Below are positions 14,784-22,661 of a DNA stretch of 22,683 nt, one piece after another. A program made the position numbers and the translations under genes. Source of the stretch: Treponema sp. UBA7590 (GTDB taxonomy: Bacteria > Spirochaetota > Spirochaetia > Treponematales > Treponemataceae); assembly GCA_002478955.1 (NCBI GenBank), contig DLKK01000102.1:5208-27890 (forward strand), written 5' to 3'. Position 1 is the stretch's first letter; each line of letters begins with the position of its first letter. The notes beneath the pieces were generated by a model. It saw nothing but the letters and a program-made list of their open reading frames with translations. It had not been told where the DNA came from and searched no databases.

Positions 14784-14811
14784 TTGAAAGTTTGTTTGTC
14801 TTATTTATAAA
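14784..14811 (+). promoter_or_regulatory. Promoter of the acyl-CoA synthetase gene
   Basis: TTGAAA at 14784-14789 is followed after 16 bases by TATAAA at 14806-14811. Initiation near 14818 leaves a leader of about 24 bases with AAGGAG at 14831-14836. A second TTGAAA at 14774-14779 lies upstream. The promoter is 35 bases from the divergent rluA promoter, so a shared regulator could act on both. Confidence 0.65.
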
Positions 14812-14841
14812 TGACTTTTAAAGCTTTTATAAGGAGTAAAA

Positions 14842-16551
14842 ATGTCTGCTTTATATCATGATTTTCTTGTTGAAGACCGGGATTTCAAGGATTACGATGA
14901 TTTTAAAAAACATTGCAAATTAAAAACAAAAGAAGATTTTAATTTTGCGTACGACATTGTGGATCGATATGCAACAGAATTCCCTGGAAAACGAGCATTG
15001 GTTTGGGTTGATGATAATGGAGAAGAGAAAAATTTTACTTTTGATGATATTTCTCGCGAGTCAAAACGTGCGGCTTATTGGCTTGTTTCAAAAGGAATCA
15101 AAAAAGGTGATACTGTAATGCTGGTTCTGCGCCGTCGCTATGAATGGTGGATTTTGATGCCGGCACTTCACCGTATTGGCGCAATTGTAATTCCTGCGAC
15201 CGACCAGCTTCTTCAGTCTGATATTGAATATCGCGCAAACGCCGCTGATGTAAAAATGATTATTTCTTATGATAATCCTAACATTCAGGGCGAAATTGAC
15301 AAGGCGATGCCAAAATCAAGTACGGTAAAATATCTTGTTACAGTTGGAAAAGAAAAACGCGACGGATGGATTAGTTTCCACGAGGAATATGAAAATCTGC
15401 CGGCGGAATTTCCTCGTCCTGTTGGAGATGCCGCAACGCACAACAAAGATCCGATGTTGCTTTATTTTACATCAGGAACTTCTGGCTATCCAAAAATGGT
15501 TCTTCAGGATTACGATTATCCGATTGGTCATATTATTACGGCAAAATATTGGCACGGAGTTGTAGAGGATGGTCTTCATCTTACAATTGCGGAAACAGGA
15601 TGGGCAAAATCTACTTGGGGAAAACTTTATGGCCAGTGGATTGCCGGAACTGCGTTGTTCGTATATGACATGAACAGCTTTAAACCTACAAAAATGCTGG
15701 AGATGATTTCAAAATACGGGCTTACAACTTTCTGCGCGCCGCCTACGGTTTACCGATATTTGGTTCGCCAGAATCTCAGCAAATATGATTTGAGCAAATG
15801 CACTCGTTTCAGCACTGCCGGAGAAGCCTTGAACGGTGAAGTTTACAATAAGTGGCTTGAACAGACAGGAAAGAAAATATACGAAGGCTATGGTCAGACT
15901 GAATCTACAATTATCTGCGGAAACTTCCTTGATTATTCAGAAATCCGGCCGGGTTCAATGGGGCGTCCGAATCCGCTTTATGATGTTGAAATTTTGAACT
16001 CAAACAATAATCCTGTTCCGGTTGGAGAAACAGGCGAACTTTGTATTCACGTTGAACATGGTCGTCCATTCGGACTTTTGATGGGTTATCACAAAGATGT
16101 TGTTCTTACAGCGAATGCGTTTGATGGCGGAGTTTACCATACAGGCGATAATGTCTACATGGATAAAGATGGATATGTCTGGTTTGTCGGCAGAAAAGAC
16201 GATATTATCAAGACTGCTGGTTACCGCGTAAGTCCGTTTGAGGTTGAGTCAATCCTTCAGCAGCATCCGGCTGTTATGGAATGTGCTGTTACTGGCGTTG
16301 AGGATCCGAAACGAGGAATGGCGGTAAAGGCCACAATCGTTCTTTCTCCAGGATATGACACAAAAGATCCTAAAGAGATGGAAACAGAGCTTTCTACATT
16401 TGCGAAAGAAAATACAGCGATGTATAAATGTCCTAGAATTTTTGAATTTGTAAAGGAATTGCCAAAAACGATTTCTGGAAAGATTCGTCGCGTAGAAATC
16501 CGCGAAAAGGATAAGGGCAAGGCTCAGGAAAACATCAAGCAGGATTTCTAG
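14842..16551 (+). CDS. Acyl-CoA synthetase (AMP-forming), medium-chain/ACSM-like
   Basis: This 569-residue ANL-superfamily enzyme activates a carboxylic acid to the acyl-adenylate and transfers it to CoA. The ATP-binding P-loop TSGTSGYPK is at 210-218. Then come STAGEALNGE, the YEGYGQTES motif near 348-356, YHTGDNVYMDKDGYVWFVGR with its conserved Asp, DDIIKTAGYRVSPFEVE, and the catalytic lysine K547 in KTISGKIRR. The N-terminal half resembles medium-chain (ACSM) and butyrate-type synthetases more than acetyl-CoA synthetase, but substrate choice is an inference. ATG 14842 has AAGGAG at 14831-14836 and its own promoter. It stands alone between a divergent and a convergent gene, so no pathway partner is shown. 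In an anaerobe it could scavenge short or branched fatty acids. Confidence 0.9.
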   Translation: MSALYHDFLVEDRDFKDYDDFKKHCKLKTKEDFNFAYDIVDRYATEFPGKRALVWVDDNGEEKNFTFDDISRESKRAAYWLVSKGIKKGDTVMLVLRRRYEWWILMPALHRIGAIVIPATDQLLQSDIEYRANAADVKMIISYDNPNIQGEIDKAMPKSSTVKYLVTVGKEKRDGWISFHEEYENLPAEFPRPVGDAATHNKDPMLLYFTSGTSGYPKMVLQDYDYPIGHIITAKYWHGVVEDGLHLTIAETGWAKSTWGKLYGQWIAGTALFVYDMNSFKPTKMLEMISKYGLTTFCAPPTVYRYLVRQNLSKYDLSKCTRFSTAGEALNGEVYNKWLEQTGKKIYEGYGQTESTIICGNFLDYSEIRPGSMGRPNPLYDVEILNSNNNPVPVGETGELCIHVEHGRPFGLLMGYHKDVVLTANAFDGGVYHTGDNVYMDKDGYVWFVGRKDDIIKTAGYRVSPFEVESILQQHPAVMECAVTGVEDPKRGMAVKATIVLSPGYDTKDPKEMETELSTFAKENTAMYKCPRIFEFVKELPKTISGKIRRVEIREKDKGKAQENIKQDF

Positions 16552-16569
16552 TATTAGAATAAGATTTTG

Positions 16570-16603
16570 CCGCCACTGAAAAAATTATTTCAGTGGCGGT
16601 TTT
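16570..16603. terminator. Terminator between converging acyl-CoA synthetase and PLP decarboxylase genes
   Basis: CCGCCACTGAAA (16570-16581) pairs perfectly with TTTCAGTGGCGG (16588-16599), a 12-bp stem with a six-base loop. TTTT follows on the plus strand, then more AT-rich sequence. It ends nine bases before the stop codon of the convergent gene and probably serves both. Confidence 0.85.
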
Positions 16604-16611
16604 ATAATTTT

Positions 16612-18042
16612 TTATTCCGCGAGTTGCTGAATTAGAGAAACTAGTTTTTCAAGTTTTTCGTGCGTCATAAGAGGATTCAGCAATGTGAATTTCAGGCAAA
16701 CATATCCATCAGAAACTGTCTGGCCGATTACAATTCCGTGTTTATGCAGAAGTTCCCGGCGGATTTTTTTGTTAGTTTCGTCGCCTTTTATGTGCCTGAA
16801 AACAACAGAAGTGATTTCCGGCTCTGTGATAACCTTGAAATTTTCGTTGTTTTTTATGATTTCATACAAGTCTTTTGCATTTTCCATGCTTTTTGTAATT
16901 ATTTCGCTCCAGCCATCTTTTCCGCGCATCTGAAAACTTATCCAGACTTTTAGGGCGTCAAAACGTCTTGTTGTCTGAAGGGATTTATCAACAAGATTTG
17001 TGTAGCCGTCCTCTTCGTCTTCTGTTCTGTTCAGATAGTCCGCGTGGATTGTTAGCGCGTCAAAATCATCTGATTTTTTTACAAGCAGCGCCGAACAACT
17101 TATTGGCTGAAGAAACATCTTGTGAAAATCAACAGTTATTGAGTCGCAAAGATACAGAGTTTTTACTTTTGAAGAATATTTTTCGCTTAGAATCATGCCT
17201 GAACCATAGGCCGCGTCCGCATGAAGCCACATATTGTAATGGCTGCAAAGCGCGGAAATCTGCTGGACCGGGTCAATTGAGCCAAAATCCGTTGTTCCGA
17301 TTGTAGCGACAACAAGAAACGGAATATTTCCGGCCGCAATATCTTTTTGGACAAGGTAATTCAACGCGCCGAAATTCATGCGTTTATTTGCATCCACCGG
17401 AACTTTCACAACGCTTTCGTAGCCAAGCCCCAGAATATGCGCAGTTTTTTCCATAGAAAAATGGCTTATCTCGCTTGTGTACATTCTGAGTTTTCTGAAA
17501 TTTTCTGGAAGTCCATGTTTTTTCACATCGAAATTCATTATTTTTGAAATAAACCAATCCCTTGCAAGGATTATCGCAGTCTCATTTGACTGGCTTCCGC
17601 CGGATGTAAAAACTCCATCAGAGCCGCGTCTGAATCCAAAAAGTCTGCACAAATGCTTTATGACTTCGGTTTCAATTTCGGTTGCGACAGGACCTTGATC
17701 CCAACTGTCCATTGACTGGTTGAAAGTGGAAATTATCAGCTCGCTTGCAATGCTTTCCAGAATTGCCGGAGAATGCAGATGAGGCATGTAGTCTGTTGAA
17801 GAAGTTCTTAAAAGATTTGGAAGAATTTTGTTTTTTGTAAGCTCAAGTGTTTTTTGCCAGCCCAAGCCTTTTTCTGGCAGAATCGAATCCTGCTGAACAA
17901 TTTTCTGGAGTTCCTGTGGTGTCGGACCTGAATATGCTGTGTCTGTTGAAAAAGTGTCCAAAATCGCCTGGACAGTTTCTTCAATCATTTTTTTATATTC
18001 ATTTTTTGAATTTTGTTCGTTTGTAAGGAAAATATTTTTCAT
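16612..18042 (-). CDS. Group II PLP-dependent amino acid decarboxylase (diaminobutyrate/lysine-type)
   Basis: This 476-residue enzyme of the aromatic/glutamate/diaminobutyrate decarboxylase family removes CO2 from an L-amino acid using PLP. Visible motifs are HSPAILESIASELIISTFNQS, then SGGSQSNETAIILARDW (PLP phosphate site), the internal HFSMEKTAHILGLG, WLHADAAYGSGM (Asp binding the PLP ring) and VDFHKMFLQPISCSALLVKK, where K308 forms the Schiff base. The segments HADYLNRTEDEE and NLVDKSLQTTRRFDALKVW are characteristic of L-2,4-diaminobutyrate decarboxylases and of the related lysine decarboxylases of hydroxamate siderophore pathways. I therefore favour a basic or diamino acid substrate. No siderophore or polyamine gene is adjacent. 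It is monocistronic, with a leaderless-type promoter directly upstream. Confidence 0.88.
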   Translation of the reverse strand: MKNIFLTNEQNSKNEYKKMIEETVQAILDTFSTDTAYSGPTPQELQKIVQQDSILPEKGLGWQKTLELTKNKILPNLLRTSSTDYMPHLHSPAILESIASELIISTFNQSMDSWDQGPVATEIETEVIKHLCRLFGFRRGSDGVFTSGGSQSNETAIILARDWFISKIMNFDVKKHGLPENFRKLRMYTSEISHFSMEKTAHILGLGYESVVKVPVDANKRMNFGALNYLVQKDIAAGNIPFLVVATIGTTDFGSIDPVQQISALCSHYNMWLHADAAYGSGMILSEKYSSKVKTLYLCDSITVDFHKMFLQPISCSALLVKKSDDFDALTIHADYLNRTEDEEDGYTNLVDKSLQTTRRFDALKVWISFQMRGKDGWSEIITKSMENAKDLYEIIKNNENFKVITEPEITSVVFRHIKGDETNKKIRRELLHKHGIVIGQTVSDGYVCLKFTLLNPLMTHEKLEKLVSLIQQLAE

Positions 18043-18048
18043 GGTTTT

Positions 18049-18077
18049 ATTATACGTGAAAAATCAAAAAAAATCAT
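18049..18077 (-). promoter_or_regulatory. PLP decarboxylase promoter, placed for a leaderless transcript
   Basis: On the minus strand a perfect TATAAT (18054-18049) is followed by AAAACC and then the ATG at 18042. A moderate -35 match, ATGATT (18077-18072), lies 17 bases upstream of it. Start of transcription is predicted at or next to the start codon. Confidence 0.7.
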
Positions 18078-18094
18078 TTTTGCACATTTAAATT

Positions 18095-18127
18095 TTGTTT
18101 TTTTTCAAAATCGGGTTAAAATATTTT
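18095..18127 (+). promoter_or_regulatory. Candidate promoter of the GGDEF gene
   Basis: Two overlapping -10 possibilities exist. TATTTT (18122-18127) lies six bases before ATG 18134. TAAAAT (18117-18122), with TTGTTT (18095-18100) 16 bases upstream, lies 11 bases before it. Either would give a leaderless or nearly leaderless mRNA. The -35 boxes are poor, so confidence is modest. Confidence 0.45.
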
Positions 18128-18133
18128 AGGCTT

Positions 18134-21100
18134 ATGTTTGAAACTCAATGGGAAATTGTACGAAAATTTGTTTTTGCTTGTAAAAGTTCCGTGTGCATTC
18201 TTCGCGTTCCGGATTCTGTGATTACGGATGAATTTAAAAAAGATTTTTGCGTTATTGATGTCTGCGCTGATTTTTCGCCGTATAAACCGTTTCTTTCGGT
18301 TGTTTCGCAGAATTTTACAGAAAAAACTTTGGAATATGTTGAAAAAAACGCATATTCTGTGCAAAAAAAATCTTTTCTTTCATTTTTTAAGACGGGAATT
18401 TCTGATGAAAGATTTGATATTCCGCTTGCAAACGAGCTTGTTTACGAGCAGAACCGTTTTATTCAGACAATTGTCGGGCTTTTGGAGCAACTTCCGGCAA
18501 AAAATTATCTTGTTCTGAACAGCCAGTGTCTTTTTGCGGAATCAATTCAGGTTATAAAAGCTCTTGAAAAATCAAATGTAAAAAGTAAATTTGCGTTCTG
18601 TTTTACTTCTGAAAAAAACGACTTGGAGCAGACTGAGGCTGCGAAATTTCTGGAGGAATGTAGCACAAAGCAAAATTATCTTCATCTTCTTACAAAAATT
18701 GTTTCAATTGCAAAGGACAAAACTGAATATAGGCTGATTTTTGAACTTCCGGCAATTGCGCAATATAAAATAATTCTGCAGACATTAAGAAACAACAGGA
18801 TTTTTATGGTTCTGGAGCAGCTGAAAGATTTTGCGCTCTGGGTTTCTGCGAATTTCGGGAAATTTGATTTTGAGGAAAGTGAAAAACGAGTTTTAAGCCT
18901 TGAGCTTGCAAAATCGCTGTTCAAATGTTCGCTTGTTGATGAGGCGATTCTTTATCTGAACGACATTGTTGATACTCAGGAAGAGGACGAGGTTGCGGGC
19001 GCGGCTTTTTATTATCTTGCAAGGGCATTCTCGTTTAAAAAATCAATTTCTCTTGCACAGAAATATTATGTTCTTGCCGAAAAAATCTTTCAGAAAGAAA
19101 ATAATCTGAATTATCTTGCGCTGGGTGCAATGCTTGACTTTAATATTGCAAAAAAGATTTCTGCGGAGGATACAATTTCAAAATATCAGCGGGCATTGAC
19201 GCTTTTAAGGCAGCAGGGATTTTTGAACAATTTTATAAGTGTCTGCATTTCTGTTCCGTGGAAATTGGTGAATGATGAGGCTTCCAGAAAAAATATTGAA
19301 GATGAAGTTGATATGTGCCTTGAGCTTGCGGAAAAAATTGATAATCAACATCTTGTTTCAACCGCTTGCCACTGGAAAGGAATTATCTGCTCGCATTTTG
19401 GTGAAATTGACAAGGCTCTTGTCTGGTACGACAAATGCAACGAAATCCGCACAAAAATCGGCGAACTTGGTCCGATTCTGAACATCCGCAACGGCCTGTG
19501 TTATGATGCGACTTGCCGGGCAATGTACAAGCGGGCTTTTGACCTTGAAAATGGAATTATAAATCGCCTCCTGGAAATCGGGGATTTTGCCTCTGTTACG
19601 GATACTCTGAAAAATGTTGCCTACGCGCTTTTTTATTCGCGGCATTTTACTGAAGCCTACGAGCTTTTTAATGTGATTGCGCGTTATCTTGATATTTTTA
19701 ATATGTCTGAAATGGCGAACAGTTCGTTTTTGCCTTCGCAGAATGACATTTTGATTTTTAAGTCGATTATCAACTTTGCGCAGGGGGATTTTATCCGCGG
19801 AAGAATAAATCATTCAAACATTATGCAGGATTTGGATTCTGTCACAAAAGAAGACCGTCCGTTCATTTATTATATTGAGGCGGTTTTAAGCGCGGATGAA
19901 AAGCAGATTGAGGCTTCTGAGACTTTCTTTGAAAAATGTATAACTGAATTTGGTGAAATAAAAAGCAAACTTACCCATAAAATCGTTTTTGCCTATTATG
20001 AATACGCGGTTGTGCTGGATCAGCTTGGTTATAAGAAAGAATCTGAAAAATATATCAGCAAAGGCTTTAAAATCGCAAAGGCGGAAGGCTACAGATATTA
20101 TACAAAGGAGCAAGAGGGCGGCGGAAAAAAATCTGTTTCGGTGAAAGAATATATTGACGGCGTTGAAAAATTCGAAAAACTCAACTTGAACCTTGAAATG
20201 CTGAATGAAAAAGCCGAAAAAGAGCAGCTTTTGACATTGCTTCACAAAAGAATTCACGACTATCAGTTTATAAACAAAGTAAAAACCGGCTACATAAAGG
20301 ATATGAACTTAAAAAAGTATATTCAAGGTGCCCTGATGGACATTGAAAAATATACATTGGCGGAAGAGGTTTATTTCTGCGCGATTGAAAATGGAAATGC
20401 AAGAATTTATGATTCGGTCATACATTGCGAAAAACCTTCTGTGAACGAAAATCTTGTGAAAAAGCTTTTTGCGGAAGCCAAAAAATCAGATGTCTCGCAG
20501 ATGGTTTATAAAGAAATTCCGGGGCTTTACTTTGGAGACGCTTCTTATGCTGAGTATAAATTTGGAATAATCATCGTTCCTTCAAAAATGAACCCAATCA
20601 ATGTGGAAATTTTGAATACTTTGAATATTGCGCTGGCTAGTATTCAGTCGCAGGTTGTTATTTATAAGCAGGAAGAGCATCTGATGGTGATGTCGTCCAC
20701 AGATCAGCTTTCAAGGCTTAAAAACCGTCATGCGTTCCAGGAATGTATTGCGCTTGAAAGCGAGCGGGTACGGCGCTATCAGCAAAGGCGGGAAACTGTA
20801 ATCCAGATTGCGGTTGCGTTTATTGATTTGGACAATTTTAAATATTATAACGACACTTTTGGGCACTCCGTGGGCGATTTGCTGATAAAAAGCTTTGCCA
20901 GTCTTTTGCGGGAAACTTGCCGGAAAATTGACTTTATTTCCAGGTACGGCGGCGATGAATTTGTGATTATTATGATTGACACTAATGCTTCTGAAGGCAA
21001 GCGCGTCTATAATCGCCTTTATGAATGTCTTAGGCAGCACGAATATTTTTTGCCACAGATAAAAGCCCTTTTAAAGCGTGATGACATTGATGTTCCAGAA

Positions 21101-21268
21101 AACCGCCGGCTTGGTTTCAGCATGGGAATAAGCACAAACCAGGATGTTGAAAAATGTGATGACATTGATCTGGTTGTGCAGAATGCGGACAAAGCCTTGT
21201 ATTACACAAAAAATAATTCAAAAGGTTCTGTTTCTGTTTGGGCAGAAATAAAAGATATGGTAAAATAG
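18134..21268 (+). CDS. Large soluble diguanylate cyclase: degenerate STAND-like region + TPR + GAF-like + GGDEF
   Basis: This 1044-residue cytoplasmic protein should make the second messenger c-di-GMP. I choose ATG 18134 over an alternative-codon start 39 bases upstream, because that one lies inside the likely promoter. The GGDEF domain (about 857-1040) begins DQLSRLKNRHAF and has FIDLDNFKYYNDTFGH. The catalytic GGDEF is at 939-943, with the inhibitory I-site RKID at 930-933, five residues before it, so an active, product-inhibited cyclase is predicted. A GAF-like region (about 715-845) precedes it. Residues about 240-690 are TPR-type helical repeats (DKALVWYDKCNEIRTKIGE). Residues 1-200 follow the outline of STAND/AAA_16 ATPases (SPYKPFLSVVS, then NYLVLNSQCLFAESIQVIKA), but have no Walker A and NSQ in place of the acidic Walker B. 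There are no membrane helices. The nfeD-like gene begins four bases after its stop. Confidence 0.88.
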   Translation: MFETQWEIVRKFVFACKSSVCILRVPDSVITDEFKKDFCVIDVCADFSPYKPFLSVVSQNFTEKTLEYVEKNAYSVQKKSFLSFFKTGISDERFDIPLANELVYEQNRFIQTIVGLLEQLPAKNYLVLNSQCLFAESIQVIKALEKSNVKSKFAFCFTSEKNDLEQTEAAKFLEECSTKQNYLHLLTKIVSIAKDKTEYRLIFELPAIAQYKIILQTLRNNRIFMVLEQLKDFALWVSANFGKFDFEESEKRVLSLELAKSLFKCSLVDEAILYLNDIVDTQEEDEVAGAAFYYLARAFSFKKSISLAQKYYVLAEKIFQKENNLNYLALGAMLDFNIAKKISAEDTISKYQRALTLLRQQGFLNNFISVCISVPWKLVNDEASRKNIEDEVDMCLELAEKIDNQHLVSTACHWKGIICSHFGEIDKALVWYDKCNEIRTKIGELGPILNIRNGLCYDATCRAMYKRAFDLENGIINRLLEIGDFASVTDTLKNVAYALFYSRHFTEAYELFNVIARYLDIFNMSEMANSSFLPSQNDILIFKSIINFAQGDFIRGRINHSNIMQDLDSVTKEDRPFIYYIEAVLSADEKQIEASETFFEKCITEFGEIKSKLTHKIVFAYYEYAVVLDQLGYKKESEKYISKGFKIAKAEGYRYYTKEQEGGGKKSVSVKEYIDGVEKFEKLNLNLEMLNEKAEKEQLLTLLHKRIHDYQFINKVKTGYIKDMNLKKYIQGALMDIEKYTLAEEVYFCAIENGNARIYDSVIHCEKPSVNENLVKKLFAEAKKSDVSQMVYKEIPGLYFGDASYAEYKFGIIIVPSKMNPINVEILNTLNIALASIQSQVVIYKQEEHLMVMSSTDQLSRLKNRHAFQECIALESERVRRYQQRRETVIQIAVAFIDLDNFKYYNDTFGHSVGDLLIKSFASLLRETCRKIDFISRYGGDEFVIIMIDTNASEGKRVYNRLYECLRQHEYFLPQIKALLKRDDIDVPENRRLGFSMGISTNQDVEKCDDIDLVVQNADKALYYTKNNSKGSVSVWAEIKDMVK
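21238..21266 (+). promoter_or_regulatory. Promoter inside the 3' end of the GGDEF gene, for nfeD-like/QmcA genes
   Basis: TTGGGC (21238-21243), a 17-base spacer and an extended -10, TG-G-TAAAAT (21258-21266), overlap the last codons and stop of the GGDEF gene. Six bases (AGAACC) separate the -10 box from ATG 21273, the same spacing as at other predicted leaderless starts in the window. Confidence 0.5.
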
Positions 21269-21272
21269 AACC

Positions 21273-21711
21273 ATGTATATGTTTTTTATGAATAACCTTA
21301 TGTGGTTCTGGCTTGCAATTATGGTTGTCTGCATTGTGATTGAAGCTGTCACGTTTGCGCTTGCGACTGTGTGGGGCGCAATCTCTGCATTGGTGATGAT
21401 TTTTGTGAGCAGAACGAATATGCCGCTGAAATGGCAGCTGGTTCTTTTTCTAGTTCTTACGATTGTGCTTGTGCTTACAACGCGTCCTTTTGCAATGAAA
21501 AAACACGACGAACGTAAATTCCTTGGAAGGTCAGGAAGTTCTTGTTACAAAAAAAATCTCCAAGTTTGAAAAAGGTGAAGTCAAGGCAAAAAACGGCGTA
21601 ATCTGGAGCGCAAAAAATGCAGATGAGCAAGATGATTCAGAAATTCCGGAAGGTTCTGTTTGTAAAATCGTGAATGTTGACGGAAATACGCTTTCTGTAA
21701 AAAAATGTTAA
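21273..21711 (+). pseudogene. NfeD-like membrane protein, interrupted by a +1 frameshift
   Basis: NfeD proteins are small membrane proteins with a C-terminal OB fold that partner stomatin-type SPFH proteins. The first frame (21273-21569) gives two or three membrane helices (FWLAIMVVCIVIEAVTFALA, WQLVLFLVLTIVLVLTTRPF) and continues as KKHDERKFL. It then loses similarity and stops. The OB-fold half continues in the next frame from about 21523: LEGQEVLVTKKISKFEKG, then GVIWSAKNA and VDGNTLSVKKC. The shift must lie between 21499, after a stop in the second frame, and 21569. The best place is AAATTCCTTGG near 21516-21526, where one base is extra. The second frame has no ribosome binding site of its own. 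This is a real mutation, a sequencing error or a +1 recoding event. Together the frames encode about 145 residues, the normal NfeD length. Confidence 0.8.
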
Positions 21712-21752
21712 AAATTAAAAGCTGATTTTTCAGGCTAAAAAGGAGATTTTTC

Positions 21753-22661
21753 ATGGGTTTTACTTGGGTAATTATTGCAGTTCTTGTTGTTGTGTTGATT
21801 CTTATTCTTGTGAATGTACGAATCGTTCCGCAGTCAAAAGCGTTTGTCATTGAACGGCTTGGAGCTTACTGCTCAACTTGGAATGTCGGACTTCACGTGA
21901 AATTTCCGTTTATTGACCGCATTGCAAATGTAATGAGTCTTAAGGAACGCGTTATGGACTTTCCTCCGCAGCCGGTTATTACAAAAGACAACGTAACAAT
22001 GCAGATTGATACGGTTGTTTACTGTCAGGTTACAGATCCAAAATTGTATACTTACGGCGTTGAAAATCCACTGAAGGCGCTTGAGAATTTGACTGCTACA
22101 ACTTTGCGAAACATAATCGGTGAACTTGAGCTTGATGAGACTTTGACCAGCCGCGATGTTATAAACACAAAAATGCGTTCAATTCTTGATGAGGCAACAG
22201 ATCCTTGGGGATTAAAAGTAACCCGCGTTGAAGTAAAAAATATTGAGCCGCCTCAGGCAATCCGTGAAGCAATGGAAAAACAGATGCGGGCGGAGCGCGA
22301 ACGCCGTGAGCAGATTCTTATTGCGGAAGGTCACAAACAGTCTGCGATTCTTGAGGCAGAAGGTCAAAAGCAGGCCTTGATTCTTCAGGCGGAAGCTCAG
22401 AAGGAAGCTGCTGTTCAAAAGGCAAAAGGTGAGGCGGAGGCAATCCGCGAAGTCCAGGAGGCAACGGCGCAAGGCTTGAAGATGATAAAAGATTCTGCGC
22501 CGGATGATGCTGTAATCCGCTTGCGCGCTCTAGAAGCGTTTGAAAAAGCCGCAAATGGTCAGGCTACAAAAATAATAATTCCTTCTGATATTCAGGCAGC
22601 GGCAGGACTTGTTGCAGGTCTTGCTGAAATCGGGAAAAATAAAACTGTCAAAGAAAATTGA
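21753..22661 (+). CDS. qmcA: QmcA/stomatin-like SPFH (band 7) membrane protein
   Basis: SPFH proteins form large ring or cage assemblies on membranes, organise lipid domains and often associate with an NfeD partner and proteases. The product has 302 residues, close to E. coli QmcA. Residues 3-25 are a single N-terminal membrane helix (WVIIAVLVVVLILILVNVRI). The SPFH domain (about 26-185) has VPQSKAFVIERLGAY, DFPPQPVITKDNVTMQIDTV and TDPWGLKVTRVEVKNIEPP. A coiled-coil of repeating EAEGQK/QAEAQK units (about 190-245) follows, and the C-terminus has the usual TKIIIPSDI. AGGAGA before ATG 21753 supports the start. It lies 41 bases after the nfeD-like gene, the classical pairing. Identity to the family is firm; the cellular target is not known. 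Confidence 0.92.
   Translation: MGFTWVIIAVLVVVLILILVNVRIVPQSKAFVIERLGAYCSTWNVGLHVKFPFIDRIANVMSLKERVMDFPPQPVITKDNVTMQIDTVVYCQVTDPKLYTYGVENPLKALENLTATTLRNIIGELELDETLTSRDVINTKMRSILDEATDPWGLKVTRVEVKNIEPPQAIREAMEKQMRAERERREQILIAEGHKQSAILEAEGQKQALILQAEAQKEAAVQKAKGEAEAIREVQEATAQGLKMIKDSAPDDAVIRLRALEAFEKAANGQATKIIIPSDIQAAAGLVAGLAEIGKNKTVKEN

Noticed and set aside
18095..18133. Earlier TTG start for the GGDEF protein
   Set aside because: The extra 13 codons are T-rich promoter sequence without a ribosome binding site, and the ATG at 18134 fits the promoter spacing.
22190..22480. EAEGQK-type sequence repeats in the stomatin gene as a DNA repeat element
   Set aside because: They are the normal coiled-coil heptad and 11-residue pattern of SPFH proteins, not a separate DNA repeat.
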